A stretch of DNA of 64,000 nucleotides from Oscillospiraceae bacterium (GCA_902791215.1 CADAUZ010000003.1:62001-126000), one strand, 5' to 3'; positions 41,058-49,967 are shown, counted from the first letter of the stretch. Program-made: numbers and translations. The notes: a model not told the origin generated them from the letters alone.

Positions 41058-41909
41058 ATGAACGAACTGATGGAGCAGCTTGCCGAGCGTTATCCCCAGC
41101 TCTGTATCCGCCCCTCCGAGGACGCGGAGGAAGCCTATCTTGCGGCGGTGACCGCCGGTGAGCGGACGGGCGGCGATCTTTCCCACTTTATCGGCAGTCC
41201 CGAGGATTGGCTTCGGGTAGAGCAGACGCCCGCGGGGCCGGTGGAAATGCTGTTTCTCCGGGAACGGGCGGACTTTGTGACCTTCCTGCGCTGCATCGGC
41301 TATCGCTGCCGCCCGGCGGAGATCCCGGCGAGCGTGGGCGCACAGACCTTTTTCAATCTGCGAAACTGGCAGAAGATCCGCGCACACGAAAAGGAATACC
41401 TTGCAGGCGGCGGGACCGACTGGGATTCGGAGCTGGTGCGCTTTGACGCCGACAAGGAAAAGAGCCGGGACACGCTGATCCTCCTTTCCCGGGGGCCGTA
41501 CAGCGCCATCCCCTGGCAGCGGACGGTCTGGAGCGAGGAAGAGTGGGTGCGCGTATCCCTTGACATCCGGCGCTTTCATGAATGCGCCCATGTTGTCTGC
41601 CGCCGCTGCCTGCCGGAGCAGAAGCTGCCGCTGTGGGACGAGCTGACGGCGGACCTCACGGGCCTGCGCATGGCGGCCGGGCGCTATGACGCGGGACTTG
41701 CCGCGGCCTTCCTCGGCGTAACAAAGGAGGGCTACACGCCCGGCGGGCGACTGACCCATTATCTCGCCGACGGTGAGGACGCGGACGCTGCCGCAAAAGA
41801 GCTGTGGCAGGTGATCGGACAGCTTGCCGAGCGCTCCGAGGCCTGGGGCGGAAACGACACCTGGGGTCTCCTGCTGGCGCTTGCCAGGGAGCCGCTGCTG
41901 CGGCGGTGA
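41058..41909 (+). CDS. Uncharacterised protein with gluzincin-like HExxH site
   Basis: 283 aa from ATG 41058 (GGAGG 8 nt upstream). No signal peptide or membrane helix. Near the middle HECAH (174-178) is followed by WDELTADL, where Glu195 and Asp199 match the ExxxD third-ligand pattern (NExxSD) of gluzincin metalloproteases, 20 residues after Glu175. It also has a Cys pair, CRRC, at 181-184. A cytoplasmic metallopeptidase is the best guess. The fold is not one I recognise, and the N-terminal half is without motifs. Alone on the plus strand. Confidence 0.7.
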   Translation: MNELMEQLAERYPQLCIRPSEDAEEAYLAAVTAGERTGGDLSHFIGSPEDWLRVEQTPAGPVEMLFLRERADFVTFLRCIGYRCRPAEIPASVGAQTFFNLRNWQKIRAHEKEYLAGGGTDWDSELVRFDADKEKSRDTLILLSRGPYSAIPWQRTVWSEEEWVRVSLDIRRFHECAHVVCRRCLPEQKLPLWDELTADLTGLRMAAGRYDAGLAAAFLGVTKEGYTPGGRLTHYLADGEDADAAAKELWQVIGQLAERSEAWGGNDTWGLLLALAREPLLRR

Positions 41910-41973
41910 CAATGAAAAAAGGAACAGACAGCGGCGGGAGATTCCGACACTCCCGCCGCTGTAGCTATATTTG

Positions 41974-42600
41974 TTACCAGAGATCGATATCCCCGTGCTC
42001 CTCGCCCCTGACCCAGTAGGCCTTGTTCTGGTCTACGCGGATGTACACCGTATCGGCCCGACCGATCCTGGCGCAGATTTCCTCCGGCGTGATCTCGCCG
42101 CCCATGGGGGACTGGATCACGACAGACACGGCGGGCTTTGCAGCGCGCTTGCGCGCCTTTTTCTCCACGGCCGCTTCCATCGGTGCCGCGACTGCCGCGG
42201 CAACTGCCTCCACCGGCACCGCGACCGCTTCGGCGACTGCTTCCACCGGAGCCGCTACCGCTTCGGCGACTGCTTCCACCGCGGGCTTATCCGCCTGGAC
42301 CTTTGCCTTTGCCTTCCGTTTTCTCTTGTCGACCTTCTTTTCAGCGTCCAGCACTGCCTGAGCCGCGTCGGTCGCGATCGCGTCCGCCTTTTTCTCAGCC
42401 CTGGCAGCCGCCGCTTTTGCCCTTCTTCCTGTCGGCTCGATGAACTCGCCGTACACCTCCGCGATCTTATCGGAGAGCTTTTTGCTGAGGTTCATGTTGC
42501 CGGATTCGATCAGATAAATGGCCTTGCCGCTCACGCCGAGCGAGCTGCCGAACGCCGCCTGGGTAAGTTTGTTCTTTTCACGCAATTCTTTCAGATTCAT
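41974..42600 (-). CDS. XRE helix-turn-helix protein with Ala-rich linker and DUF6465-like C-terminus
   Basis: 208 aa. Residues 1-50 are a Cro/C1 helix-turn-helix (LTQAAFGSSLGVSGKAIYLIE). Residues about 58-100 are Lys/Ala-rich and histone-like. Residues about 100-145 are a repeat of VEAVAEAVAAP units. The last 50 residues (VVIQSPMGGEITPEEICARI, ending DIDLW) resemble the small DUF6465 domain, which usually occurs with an Ala/Lys-rich tail but not with an HTH. It probably binds DNA. The fusion is unusual. Confidence 0.78.
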   Translation of the reverse strand: MNLKELREKNKLTQAAFGSSLGVSGKAIYLIESGNMNLSKKLSDKIAEVYGEFIEPTGRRAKAAAARAEKKADAIATDAAQAVLDAEKKVDKRKRKAKAKVQADKPAVEAVAEAVAAPVEAVAEAVAVPVEAVAAAVAAPMEAAVEKKARKRAAKPAVSVVIQSPMGGEITPEEICARIGRADTVYIRVDQNKAYWVRGEEHGDIDLW

Positions 42601-42674
42601 CTGTGAGGTCTCCCTTCCGTCTTCTGTACTTCTATAATAACCATATTACAAATATGCAAAACAATTGTCGATTG

Positions 42675-43244
42675 TTATTCCTCCGCGCTGCCCGCAAGCC
42701 CGAGCTCGGCGGCGTGCTCCTTCATGCCCTCGATGCAGATTTCCGCCACGTCCTTAAGCTCCATGCCCAGCATCTCACAGCCCTTGAGGATCAGCTCGCG
42801 GTTGCATTTTGCGGCAAATTTCTTATCCTTGAACTTCTTCATGAAGCTCTTGACCTCCAGGTCCCGAATGCCGTTGGGGCGCATGCGGGCGCAGGCCTGG
42901 ATGATGCCGGTCAGCTCGTCGACGGTATAGAGGCTCTTTTCCATGTTGGTGATCGGCTCCACATCGTTGCGGATTCCGTAGCCGTGGGAGAGGATCGCGC
43001 GAATGTCCGCCTCGTCCACCCCGGCCTTACGCAGGGGCTCGGCCGTATGGTCCAGATGCTCTTCCGGGTACTGCTCATAGTCGTAGTCGTGCAGCATCCC
43101 CACTGCCTGCCAGTGCTCCTCGTCCTCGCCGAAGTGCCGGGCCATGGCACCCATGGCATAGCAGACGTTCTTTGCGTGCAGGATCAGATGCTCCTGCGTC
43201 ACCATGGTTTCGTTCAGTTCTGTTGCTCTCGCCAGTGTCAGCAT
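42675..43244 (-). CDS. HD-domain hydrolase
   Basis: 189 aa, start with GGAGGGG upstream. HD-superfamily residues are visible: HLILHAKNV (first His), VGMLHDYDYEQYPEEH (HD pair), and a late Asp in YTVDELTG. It is related to small HD phosphohydrolases of the COG2316 type, whose substrates are unknown. It is not HD-GYP. It lies 28 bp after the substrate-binding/EAL gene at 43273 and may share its transcript. Confidence 0.85.
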   Translation of the reverse strand: MLTLARATELNETMVTQEHLILHAKNVCYAMGAMARHFGEDEEHWQAVGMLHDYDYEQYPEEHLDHTAEPLRKAGVDEADIRAILSHGYGIRNDVEPITNMEKSLYTVDELTGIIQACARMRPNGIRDLEVKSFMKKFKDKKFAAKCNRELILKGCEMLGMELKDVAEICIEGMKEHAAELGLAGSAEE

Positions 43245-43272
43245 CGTGTTCCCCTCCGTTTGAGGTCTTCCC

Positions 43273-45480
43273 TTATTGTTTTACGGTTTCCCGCAGAATT
43301 TTCTCATAGTCCTGCACCGGCATGGGCTTGTGGAAATAATAGCCCTGCATTTCCGAACAGCCCCTGCTTTTCAGAAAGTCTGCCTGCTCGACGGTTTCCA
43401 CGCCCTCCGCGATCATTTTCATGCCCAGCTGATTGATCATCTGAATGATACAGCTGACAATGATGCGGCTCTTTTTCGGGTCGCCGGAGGCGGTGAGGAA
43501 GTGCAGATCCAGCTTGATGCGGTCCACCGGCACCTCCTTGAGCATGTGCAGTGAGGAGTAGCCGCTGCCGAAGTCGTCCATCTCCACCTGGAAGCCCATG
43601 GAGCGAAGCTCCTGTGTGGTCCGGATGAGAAGCTCGGGGCTCTCGGCAAAGGCCGTCTCGGTGATCTCGATGCGAAGCTGATCGGGCGTAAGGCCGTAGG
43701 TCTTAATGAGCTTCCGGAAGTGGCCGGGGATATCCCGCTCCTCGTAGATGTCGTCCCGGGAGACATTCACGGAAACCGCTCTGTGCTCCCCTTCCGCGTT
43801 CCAGCGCTGCAGATCCTGGCAGGCTCTCTCCCAGACGAAGCTGTCCAGATCGAAGATGAGGCCCGCTTCCTCCAGGGTCGAAATGAAATCAAAGGGATAC
43901 AGCCAGCCGAGCTTTGTGTGATCCCAGCGGCAGAGGGCCTCCGCGCCGGTGATCTCTCCCTGTTCATAATCCACCTGGGGCTGATACCAGACCTGAATAT
44001 CCCCCGCTTTGATGGCCGCCGGGAGGTAGTTTACAATCTCCGCGATGCGTTTTCCGTTCTGCCACTGCTCGGGGTTATAAAAGCCGAGGTTTTCCCTGCG
44101 CTTGCCGCGGATCTGCTTTTCCGCCACACGGGCCAGGTCCAGCATGTGGTCCACGTCGATCTTGCGGAAATCCTTCGCCGTCAGCACGTAGATGCCGGTG
44201 CAGATCTGGACGCGGTATTCCTTGCCCTGGTCGATAAAGAAGTTTTCGACCGGCTGGAAGATCTTGATCTCATCCTCGCGCATGCGGTCCTCTGTCGTGA
44301 TGTGGCGCAGGATGGCAAAATGGTCGGCGTCAATGCGTCCGATCGCCTCTTCGTCCGACAGATTCTCCATTGTCTTTGCGGCCCAGAAACGCAGCAGCGC
44401 GTCCCCGGCCTCCCTGCCGAGGCTGTCATTGATGAATTTGAAATCCCGGATATTGTTGTAGGACAGATAATAAGGGGCATCCGGGTGCCGGCGCAGGAGC
44501 TCTTCGGCCCGCTTGCGAAAGCCGTTCATGCTCAGTGCGCCAGTCAGCGCGTCGTGATCCATCAGCTGTTGGAGCTTCTTTTCGTGCTCGGCGCGGAGAG
44601 CGCGGTTTTTCTGAACGGCAATGATGACAAGCGCCGCGATCAGCAGCAGTGCCAGCAGGACGATCAGGCCGTACTGGTACAGATAATCGGAGAAATCATA
44701 CTGATAGAGCCTCCGGGACGTGTGGTCCAGGATGATGGCCTGGCGCTTGGTGTCCTTCAGGGAGGCAATGCCCTCGTTCAGGCGCTCGATGATTGCCCGG
44801 CCCTCCGGGGTGTCCCGGGTACCGGCGCGAAAATCCATGGAGAACATGGCCGTCGGCTGCATCTCCAGATCCTTGTAGGAGGGCTTTTGCAGAACGTAGC
44901 TCCACACATAGGAGTTGTGCAAAAGCGCGTCAAGCTTGCCGGAGCGAAGCGCGCTTACGCACTCCGGCATCGTGTCATAGAGCATGATCTCCATGCCCGG
45001 GAACATCTGTTTGACCGTCTCGGCGCCCGCCGCGAGGGATTTGAGCATCCCAACGCGCAGTTCGTCCATCGGAGGAAGATTCCTTCTGCCTTCGGTCACG
45101 AGGGTGAAGGGCGTCTGGATGAGATTGTCCGACACGATGCTCGCCTTCCCAGCAGAGCTTGAAATGGCGCTGCCGAAAGGCATGAGCAGATCATAGGCGG
45201 GATTATCCAGCGCGTCCTTGAGTGACTGCTCCTCAATCACCCGAAAACGAAGCTCATAGCCTGCCGCCTCCGCCGCGGCCAGCATCAGGTCCACACCGAT
45301 GCCGGTTATTTCCCCGCTCTCGGGGTCGAGATAAAAGATGGGACAGCGCTCCGCCGGCACCCCGACCGTCAGGGTCTCTCCCCCGGGCGCGGCGAAGGCC
45401 GGTATAACAGCGCATGGCAACAAAAGGATCGCGCATAGCAAAAACGGCAAAACACCGTGCAGCAGTGGTTTTTTTCTCAT
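43273..45480 (-). CDS. Solute-binding-protein-fused c-di-GMP phosphodiesterase (SBP_bac_3, degenerate GGDEF, EAL)
   Basis: 735 aa from ATG 45480. A signal sequence (about 1-30) is followed by a type-3 periplasmic-binding domain outside the cell (about 35-255: TLTVGVPAERCPIFY, TPFTLVTEG), a membrane helix (about 270-290), a GGDEF domain whose active site is RIDADHF (degenerate), and an EAL domain (about 490-730) with intact GAEALCRW, SVNVSR, IEITETAF, EMDDFGSGYSS, IKLDLHF, AEGVETV and MQGYYFHKPM. It senses an extracellular amino acid or similar ligand and lowers c-di-GMP. The ligand cannot be predicted. Confidence 0.93.
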   Translation of the reverse strand: MRKKPLLHGVLPFLLCAILLLPCAVIPAFAAPGGETLTVGVPAERCPIFYLDPESGEITGIGVDLMLAAAEAAGYELRFRVIEEQSLKDALDNPAYDLLMPFGSAISSSAGKASIVSDNLIQTPFTLVTEGRRNLPPMDELRVGMLKSLAAGAETVKQMFPGMEIMLYDTMPECVSALRSGKLDALLHNSYVWSYVLQKPSYKDLEMQPTAMFSMDFRAGTRDTPEGRAIIERLNEGIASLKDTKRQAIILDHTSRRLYQYDFSDYLYQYGLIVLLALLLIAALVIIAVQKNRALRAEHEKKLQQLMDHDALTGALSMNGFRKRAEELLRRHPDAPYYLSYNNIRDFKFINDSLGREAGDALLRFWAAKTMENLSDEEAIGRIDADHFAILRHITTEDRMREDEIKIFQPVENFFIDQGKEYRVQICTGIYVLTAKDFRKIDVDHMLDLARVAEKQIRGKRRENLGFYNPEQWQNGKRIAEIVNYLPAAIKAGDIQVWYQPQVDYEQGEITGAEALCRWDHTKLGWLYPFDFISTLEEAGLIFDLDSFVWERACQDLQRWNAEGEHRAVSVNVSRDDIYEERDIPGHFRKLIKTYGLTPDQLRIEITETAFAESPELLIRTTQELRSMGFQVEMDDFGSGYSSLHMLKEVPVDRIKLDLHFLTASGDPKKSRIIVSCIIQMINQLGMKMIAEGVETVEQADFLKSRGCSEMQGYYFHKPMPVQDYEKILRETVKQ

Positions 45481-45737
45481 GGCGCAGCAGTCTCCCCGGA
45501 GCTGATTGTTCTCATAGTATATCATATCTTCCGCTGTATTGCTATCCCATTTCAGAAAAAACTTACGCGCGAAGCAGGTTTTGTGTGAAATTTCATCTGT
45601 CGGGCAGCCGTGAAAAAAATCGTACTATCCTGTATTACGGGTAGAAATTTACAAAACAGTATGTTATAATTACAAAGATGAAATCATTCTAATTTGTATG
45701 ATGCGCATATCAAGGTTCAGGCATCGGGAGGGAAATC

Positions 45738-45923
45738 ATGAGTCCGTTTCATTTTGACTGTCTCCCGGCAAATCTTCCGGGAGGCTTTTTCATCTATAGA
45801 GCGACCGGTACGGAAGAGCTGTGCTTTGCCGACGGAAACGTGCTGGATGTGATCGTCGATGCCGATTACGTAGACGACGAGCTGGGAGATGTCTGCTGCA
45901 TTCTTTCGCTGAGAAAGAAATGA
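45738..45923 (+). pseudogene. 61-aa remnant of a PAS-domain signalling protein
   Basis: It has a strong ribosome site (GGGAGG) and reads MSPFHFDCLPANLPGGFFIYRATG, split as MSPFHFDCLPANLPGG then FFIYRATG, the typical start of PAS sensor proteins in Clostridia. Then ADGNVLDVIVDADYVDDELGDV resembles the end of the PAS/PAC fold. The middle 70 or so residues appear missing and the frame stops where a GGDEF or kinase domain would begin. This looks like an internal in-frame deletion plus truncation. It could still make a short peptide. Confidence 0.55.
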
Positions 45924-45997
45924 ACCGCTGCGAAGCGCCCAAGCAGATCATACACCGAGAAAACGGGAAAGCGGATCATCCGCTCTCCCGTTTTGTA

Positions 45998-46480
45998 TTA
46001 TGCCAGGTTCAGACCGGCGATCCAGTCTCTGAGCTCCTTTTCGGAGGCACGCGCGGAAAAGCGCCTGCCGCTTAAAACCTTTGCGCCCTTTGCAAGCCCT
46101 TCGATGCGCGCCTGCCCCTCGCCGAGCTGGCTGCCGCCGGAAGTGAAGAAGGGTGCGATCGTCTTGCCGCCAAAATCATAGGCGCCCAGAAAGCTGTCGA
46201 TGATACTGGGCTCTCGATACCACCAGATCGGAAAACCGAGGAAAATCACCTCCGCGTCCGCAACCGGCGCGGCGGTATCCGCAAGTGCCGGGCGGCAGCC
46301 CGGGTCCTGCATCTCCACGGTGCTGCGGGCCTTTTTGTCCATCCAGTTCAGGTCCCGCCTCTCATAGGGCACCTCGGGCCGGATTTCATAGAGCGCCGCA
46401 TCGGCCGCGGCGGCAAGGGTCTGGGCAAGCTTCGCGGTGCTGCCGCTGGCGGAAAAATAAGCAACAAGATTTTTACTCAT
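45998..46480 (-). CDS. Flavodoxin
   Basis: 160 aa. LVAYFSASGSTAKLAQTLA is the FMN phosphate loop; IFLGFPIWWYREP holds the aromatic residue flanking the isoalloxazine ring; PFFTSGGSQLG completes the site. It is the third gene of a tetR-monooxygenase-flavodoxin operon. Flavodoxins of this subgroup often serve reductive detoxification rather than central metabolism. Confidence 0.93.
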   Translation of the reverse strand: MSKNLVAYFSASGSTAKLAQTLAAAADAALYEIRPEVPYERRDLNWMDKKARSTVEMQDPGCRPALADTAAPVADAEVIFLGFPIWWYREPSIIDSFLGAYDFGGKTIAPFFTSGGSQLGEGQARIEGLAKGAKVLSGRRFSARASEKELRDWIAGLNLA

Positions 46481-46520
46481 GGGAACGCTTCCTTTCTCTT
46501 ATTAGGCTTGGGCCAATATT

Positions 46521-46850
46521 CTATCGTTTGATAAACTTCATGTCCTTTTCCGGCAGACCGGACTCGTCGGAGACAAAGCGCTCCGCCTTCATGTGCAGAT
46601 CGTATTTCTCCCGCAGCGCCGCGATCTGCGCCATCATGGGCGAGGCGTGGTGCAGGTCGATGGCCGCCTGGTCCCGCCACTGGTCGATGAGCAGGACGGT
46701 CTCGGGGTCGTCCATCGGGAAAAAGTAGGCATAGCGCAGATTCCCATCCTCTGCGCGGATGGCGTCGACAGTGCCGCTTGAAACCATCTCCTCGGCAAAG
46801 CGACGCGCGGAGCCGTTTGTACCCGTATAGTAAAGATTTACCGTAATCAT
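46521..46850 (-). CDS. ABM-superfamily monooxygenase-like protein
   Basis: 109 aa. Antibiotic-biosynthesis-monooxygenase/quinol-monooxygenase fold: MITVNLYYTG strand, then a helix, LLIDQWRDQAAIDLHHASP (the conserved W/H region) and a closing strand. Small dimers of this family oxidise quinols or act on reactive aromatics. The start overlaps the TetR stop, so the two are translationally coupled; flavodoxin follows 40 bp later. Confidence 0.85.
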   Translation of the reverse strand: MITVNLYYTGTNGSARRFAEEMVSSGTVDAIRAEDGNLRYAYFFPMDDPETVLLIDQWRDQAAIDLHHASPMMAQIAALREKYDLHMKAERFVSDESGLPEKDMKFIKR

Positions 46851-47476
46851 TGCAGTCCTCTCAAAAGCGTCCGAATAAAGTCATAAGCCATTTCGTATGT
46901 GCTCATGTACACATAGGAAATCCCCGCCTCCTGCATGGCCAGGCGCTGCTTCTCCGTCACGACCGTGTAGGGGTAGAGGCCGTAGACAAAAGGCAGGAAG
47001 GCGTACAGGAAGGTCTGTCTCCCCTTCTCGTCGAGCCGGGGGCAGAACTTCTTCAGGCAGCGGTCCAGCGCGTCCTTCGATTCCCCGTAGGCCGACTTGA
47101 ACGCTACCAGCCGCTCCATGCGGGAGTTTTCCTCCATGTCGTAGAGATTCATGCTCAGAAGCTTGAGCATCAGCGGGCGGCGCTCCAGCGCATGGGCCAG
47201 CATGGATGCCAGCTCCTCGCGCGACAGCGTCTCGCTGCCCGCGCAGATCCCGTCGAGGTCTTTGGTAAACAGCTCATACTCCCGGGCAAACAGGGCCAGG
47301 AAGATCTCTTCCTTCGTCTCGAAGTAGTTATAGATCGAGGTGCGGGTAAAGGAGGTCTGCTGCCCGATCTCCTTGAGCGTGATGTCCTTGAAGCTCATGG
47401 TCTCATAGAGCTTGCGGCACGCGGCAATGATTTCCTCCTTGCGCGCGTTGGTCAGTTCCGGTGATCCCTTCGGCAT
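46847..47476 (-). CDS. TetR-family repressor
   Basis: 209 aa. Residues about 8-55 are a TetR DNA-binding domain (KDITLKEIGQQTSFTRTSIYNYFETKEEI, read in parts). The C-terminal ligand pocket is unassigned. It is the first gene of its own operon and is preceded by two dyads matching TGACA-3-TGTCA around the promoter, so autoregulation is likely, with the flavodoxin and monooxygenase induced by an unknown ligand. Confidence 0.92.
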   Translation of the reverse strand: MPKGSPELTNARKEEIIAACRKLYETMSFKDITLKEIGQQTSFTRTSIYNYFETKEEIFLALFAREYELFTKDLDGICAGSETLSREELASMLAHALERRPLMLKLLSMNLYDMEENSRMERLVAFKSAYGESKDALDRCLKKFCPRLDEKGRQTFLYAFLPFVYGLYPYTVVTEKQRLAMQEAGISYVYMSTYEMAYDFIRTLLRGLQ

Positions 47477-47531
47477 TTTATATCTCCCAAATAATCGTAT
47501 TATGGCCGGTCGGTCATCTGTACATAAAATG

Positions 47532-47580
47532 TTGACACTATGTCAAAACCTAGTATACCAGTGTTCTGACATGGTGTCAA
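47532..47580 (-). promoter_or_regulatory. tetR operon promoter with two operator dyads
   Basis: Minus strand TTGACA (47580-47575), 17-nt spacer, TATACT (47557-47552). Dyads TTGACA-3-TGTCAA at 47532-47546 and TGACA-3-TGTCA at 47567-47579 bracket the -10 box; the second overlaps the -35 box. Confidence 0.8.
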
Positions 47581-47660
47581 TCTTTTTTTCCGCTCTGCAC
47601 GCTTTGTCGCTGAGCGCATAGGATGGAACGAAGCGAAAATCGCTTTGAGGAGGAATATCA

Positions 47661-48107
47661 TTGAGCTGCAACAAACCCGATCCGTCCTTCCGGGACGGGT
47701 CACTGCCCGGCGCGTTTGCGCCGCTCGCCCTGTCCTATGTGCCCATGCAGGACGCCGCCGCGCCGAATTACGAGGCCCCCGAGGCGCTGGCCCGCGGCAC
47801 GCTGTTTCCCGGCCTGGATCTGCCGTTTATGAATATCGTCAACGACAAAGCGCCGGACACCCCGATGGCGGAGCTGATGGCCATCGACTTTGTGACCGAC
47901 GAGCTTGAGCTGTACCTGGACACCCACGCCGACGACCGGGAGGCCTTTGCCCTGTACCAGAGCATCCTTGCTCTGCGCAAGGAGGCGCGGGAGCGCTATG
48001 TGGAGCGCTACGGCGTGATCACCCAGTGTGACCAGCTCGGCCGGGAGAGCTATACCTGGCTGCGCGATCCCTGGCCTTGGGAGTTTCAGAACGGGAGGGC
48101 GCGCTGA
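47661..48107 (+). CDS. CotJA-CotJB fusion, spore coat
   Basis: 148 aa, TTG start with GGAGGA 6 nt upstream. Residues about 18-57 are CotJA (LALSYVPMQD...GTLFPGLDLPF). Residues about 66-147 are CotJB (MAIDFVTDELELYLDTH...QCDQLGRESYTWLRDPWPWE). In Bacillus and most Clostridia these are two genes, cotJA and cotJB; here one reading frame joins them with a short linker. It overlaps cotJC by one base (TGATG). They form part of the inner spore coat and are needed for CotJC assembly. Confidence 0.88.
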   Translation: MSCNKPDPSFRDGSLPGAFAPLALSYVPMQDAAAPNYEAPEALARGTLFPGLDLPFMNIVNDKAPDTPMAELMAIDFVTDELELYLDTHADDREAFALYQSILALRKEARERYVERYGVITQCDQLGRESYTWLRDPWPWEFQNGRAR

Positions 48108-48703
48108 TGTTTGTCTATGAAAAGAAGCTGCAATATCCGGTCAAGATCCGCAACACCAACCCGGCCCTGGCAAAGTTTATCATAAGCCAATATGGAGGCC
48201 CCGACGGGGAATTGGGCGCTTCCCTGCGCTATCTGAGCCAGCGCTACTCCATGCCCTACCCCGAGCTCAAGGGCCTGCTGACGGATATCGGCACCGAGGA
48301 GCTGGGGCATCTCGAGATGATCGGCGCGGTGGTGCACCAGCTGACGCGCGACCTGAGCATCGACGAGGTAAAGAAGGCGGGCTTTGACGCCTACTTTGTG
48401 GACCACACGGCGGGGGTCTACCCCACGGCGGCCTCGGGCTTCCCGTGGAGCGCCGGGTCGATGCAGGTCAAGGGCGACGTGATCGCCGACCTGAGCGAGG
48501 ACCTGGCCGCCGAGCAGAAGGCCCGCGTCACCTACGACAACATCCTGCGCCTGTCGGATGACCCGGATGTCAACAACGTCATGCGCTATCTGCGCGAGCG
48601 CGAGATCGTCCACTACCAGCGCTTCGGCGAGGCTCTGCGCCTGGCAGCCGAGAAACTGGACGAAAAGAACTTCTATGCGATCAACCCGGCCTTCGACCGG
48701 TAA
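48107..48703 (+). CDS. cotJC: Spore coat manganese catalase CotJC
   Basis: 198 aa from ATG 48107. Ferritin-like four-helix fold with GTEELGHLEMIG (Glu and His ligands), SEDLAAEQKARVTYDN (Glu) and REREIVHYQRFGEA (Glu, His), the dinuclear Mn ligands of the catalase family. It is coupled to the CotJA-CotJB gene by a TGATG overlap. Likely sigma-E or sigma-K controlled during sporulation; no promoter was assigned. Confidence 0.95.
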   Translation: MFVYEKKLQYPVKIRNTNPALAKFIISQYGGPDGELGASLRYLSQRYSMPYPELKGLLTDIGTEELGHLEMIGAVVHQLTRDLSIDEVKKAGFDAYFVDHTAGVYPTAASGFPWSAGSMQVKGDVIADLSEDLAAEQKARVTYDNILRLSDDPDVNNVMRYLREREIVHYQRFGEALRLAAEKLDEKNFYAINPAFDR

Positions 48704-48734
48704 AAAAAGATCCCCGGCGGTTTCGCCGGGGATC
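48702..48734 (-). terminator. Terminator of tyrS
   Basis: Perfect 11-bp stem (48709-48719 and 48724-48734), followed on the minus strand by seven T. Confidence 0.9.
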
Positions 48735-48743
48735 ACACGTTGT

Positions 48744-49967
48744 TTACTTCAAAATGACCTTGTTGAAATTCTTCTTGCCGCGGCGGACCATGAGGCCCTT
48801 GCGGAGGGTATCGGCGTCGTAGAGGGCCGCGATATCCGTGACCTTCTGATCCTCGACCGTGACGCCGCCCTGCTGGACGTTGCGGCGGGCCTCGGACTTG
48901 GAGGCGCAGAGACCGGACTTCACAAGCAAGCTAAGGATATCGAGGCTGCCGTCGGCGAGGTCCGCATCCGTAAGTTCAGTGGTAGGGACATTGCCGCCCT
49001 CGCCGCCGCCCGCGAACAGGGCCTTGGCAGAGGCCTCGGCTTTCTTCGCCTCCTCCTCGCCGTGGACAAGGCTCGTCAGCTCATAGGCCAGGATCTCCTT
49101 GGCCTTATTGAGCTGGCTGCCCTCCCACTTGTCCATCTCGTCGATCTGCTCAAGGGGCAGGAAGGTCAGCATGCGGATGCACTTGAGCACGTCCGCGTCG
49201 CCGACATTGCGCCAGTACTGGTAAAACTCGTAGGGGCTGGTCTTGTTGGGGTCGAGCCAGACGGCGCCGGAGGCGGTCTTGCCCATCTTCTTGCCCTCAG
49301 AGTTGAGAAGCAGGGTGATGGTCATGGCGTGGGCGTCCTTGCCGAGCTTTTTGCGAATGAGCTCCGTGCCGCCGAGCATGTTGCTCCACTGGTCGTTGCC
49401 GCCGAACTGCATGTTGCAGCCGTAGTGCTGGAACATGTAGTAGAAGTCGTAGGACTGCATGATCATGTAGTTGAACTCCAGGAAGCTCAGGCCGCGCTCC
49501 ATGCGCTGCTTGTAGCACTCGGCGCGCAGCATGTTGTTGACGGAGAAGCACGCGCCCACCTCGCGCAGCAGCTCGATGTAGTTAAGGGGAACAAGCCACT
49601 CGGAGTTATAGAGCATCATGGCCTTGCCGTCGGAAAAGTCGATGAACTTCTCCATCTGGCGCTTGAAGCACTCGGCATTGTGGCGGATATCCTCGCGGGT
49701 GAGCATCTTGCGCATGTCGGTGCGGCCGGAGGGGTCACCGATGAGGGTGGTGCCGTCGCCGATGAGGGCGATGGGCTTGTTGCCCGCCATCTGCAGACGC
49801 TTCATGAGGCACAGCGCCATGAAGTGGCCGACGTGCAGGGAGTCGGCGGTGCAGTCAAAGCCGATGTAGAAGGTGGCCTTGCCGTTATTGACCATCTCGC
49901 GGATCTCGTCCTCGTTCGTAACCTGGGCGATCAGCCCGCGCGCTACCAGTTCTTCATAGATTCCCAT
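48744..49967 (-). CDS. tyrS: Tyrosyl-tRNA synthetase
   Basis: 407 aa from ATG 49967 (AGGAG 7 nt upstream). Class I motifs: FDCTADSLHVGHFMAL (HIGH type), the KMGKT loop in place of KMSKS, and Tyr-binding residues in YDFYYMFQHYG. A C-terminal S4 RNA-binding domain covers about residues 335-407. It charges tRNA-Tyr. There is no T-box between the promoter and the gene, unlike many Firmicutes tyrS genes. Confidence 0.97.
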   Translation of the reverse strand: MGIYEELVARGLIAQVTNEDEIREMVNNGKATFYIGFDCTADSLHVGHFMALCLMKRLQMAGNKPIALIGDGTTLIGDPSGRTDMRKMLTREDIRHNAECFKRQMEKFIDFSDGKAMMLYNSEWLVPLNYIELLREVGACFSVNNMLRAECYKQRMERGLSFLEFNYMIMQSYDFYYMFQHYGCNMQFGGNDQWSNMLGGTELIRKKLGKDAHAMTITLLLNSEGKKMGKTASGAVWLDPNKTSPYEFYQYWRNVGDADVLKCIRMLTFLPLEQIDEMDKWEGSQLNKAKEILAYELTSLVHGEEEAKKAEASAKALFAGGGEGGNVPTTELTDADLADGSLDILSLLVKSGLCASKSEARRNVQQGGVTVEDQKVTDIAALYDADTLRKGLMVRRGKKNFNKVILK

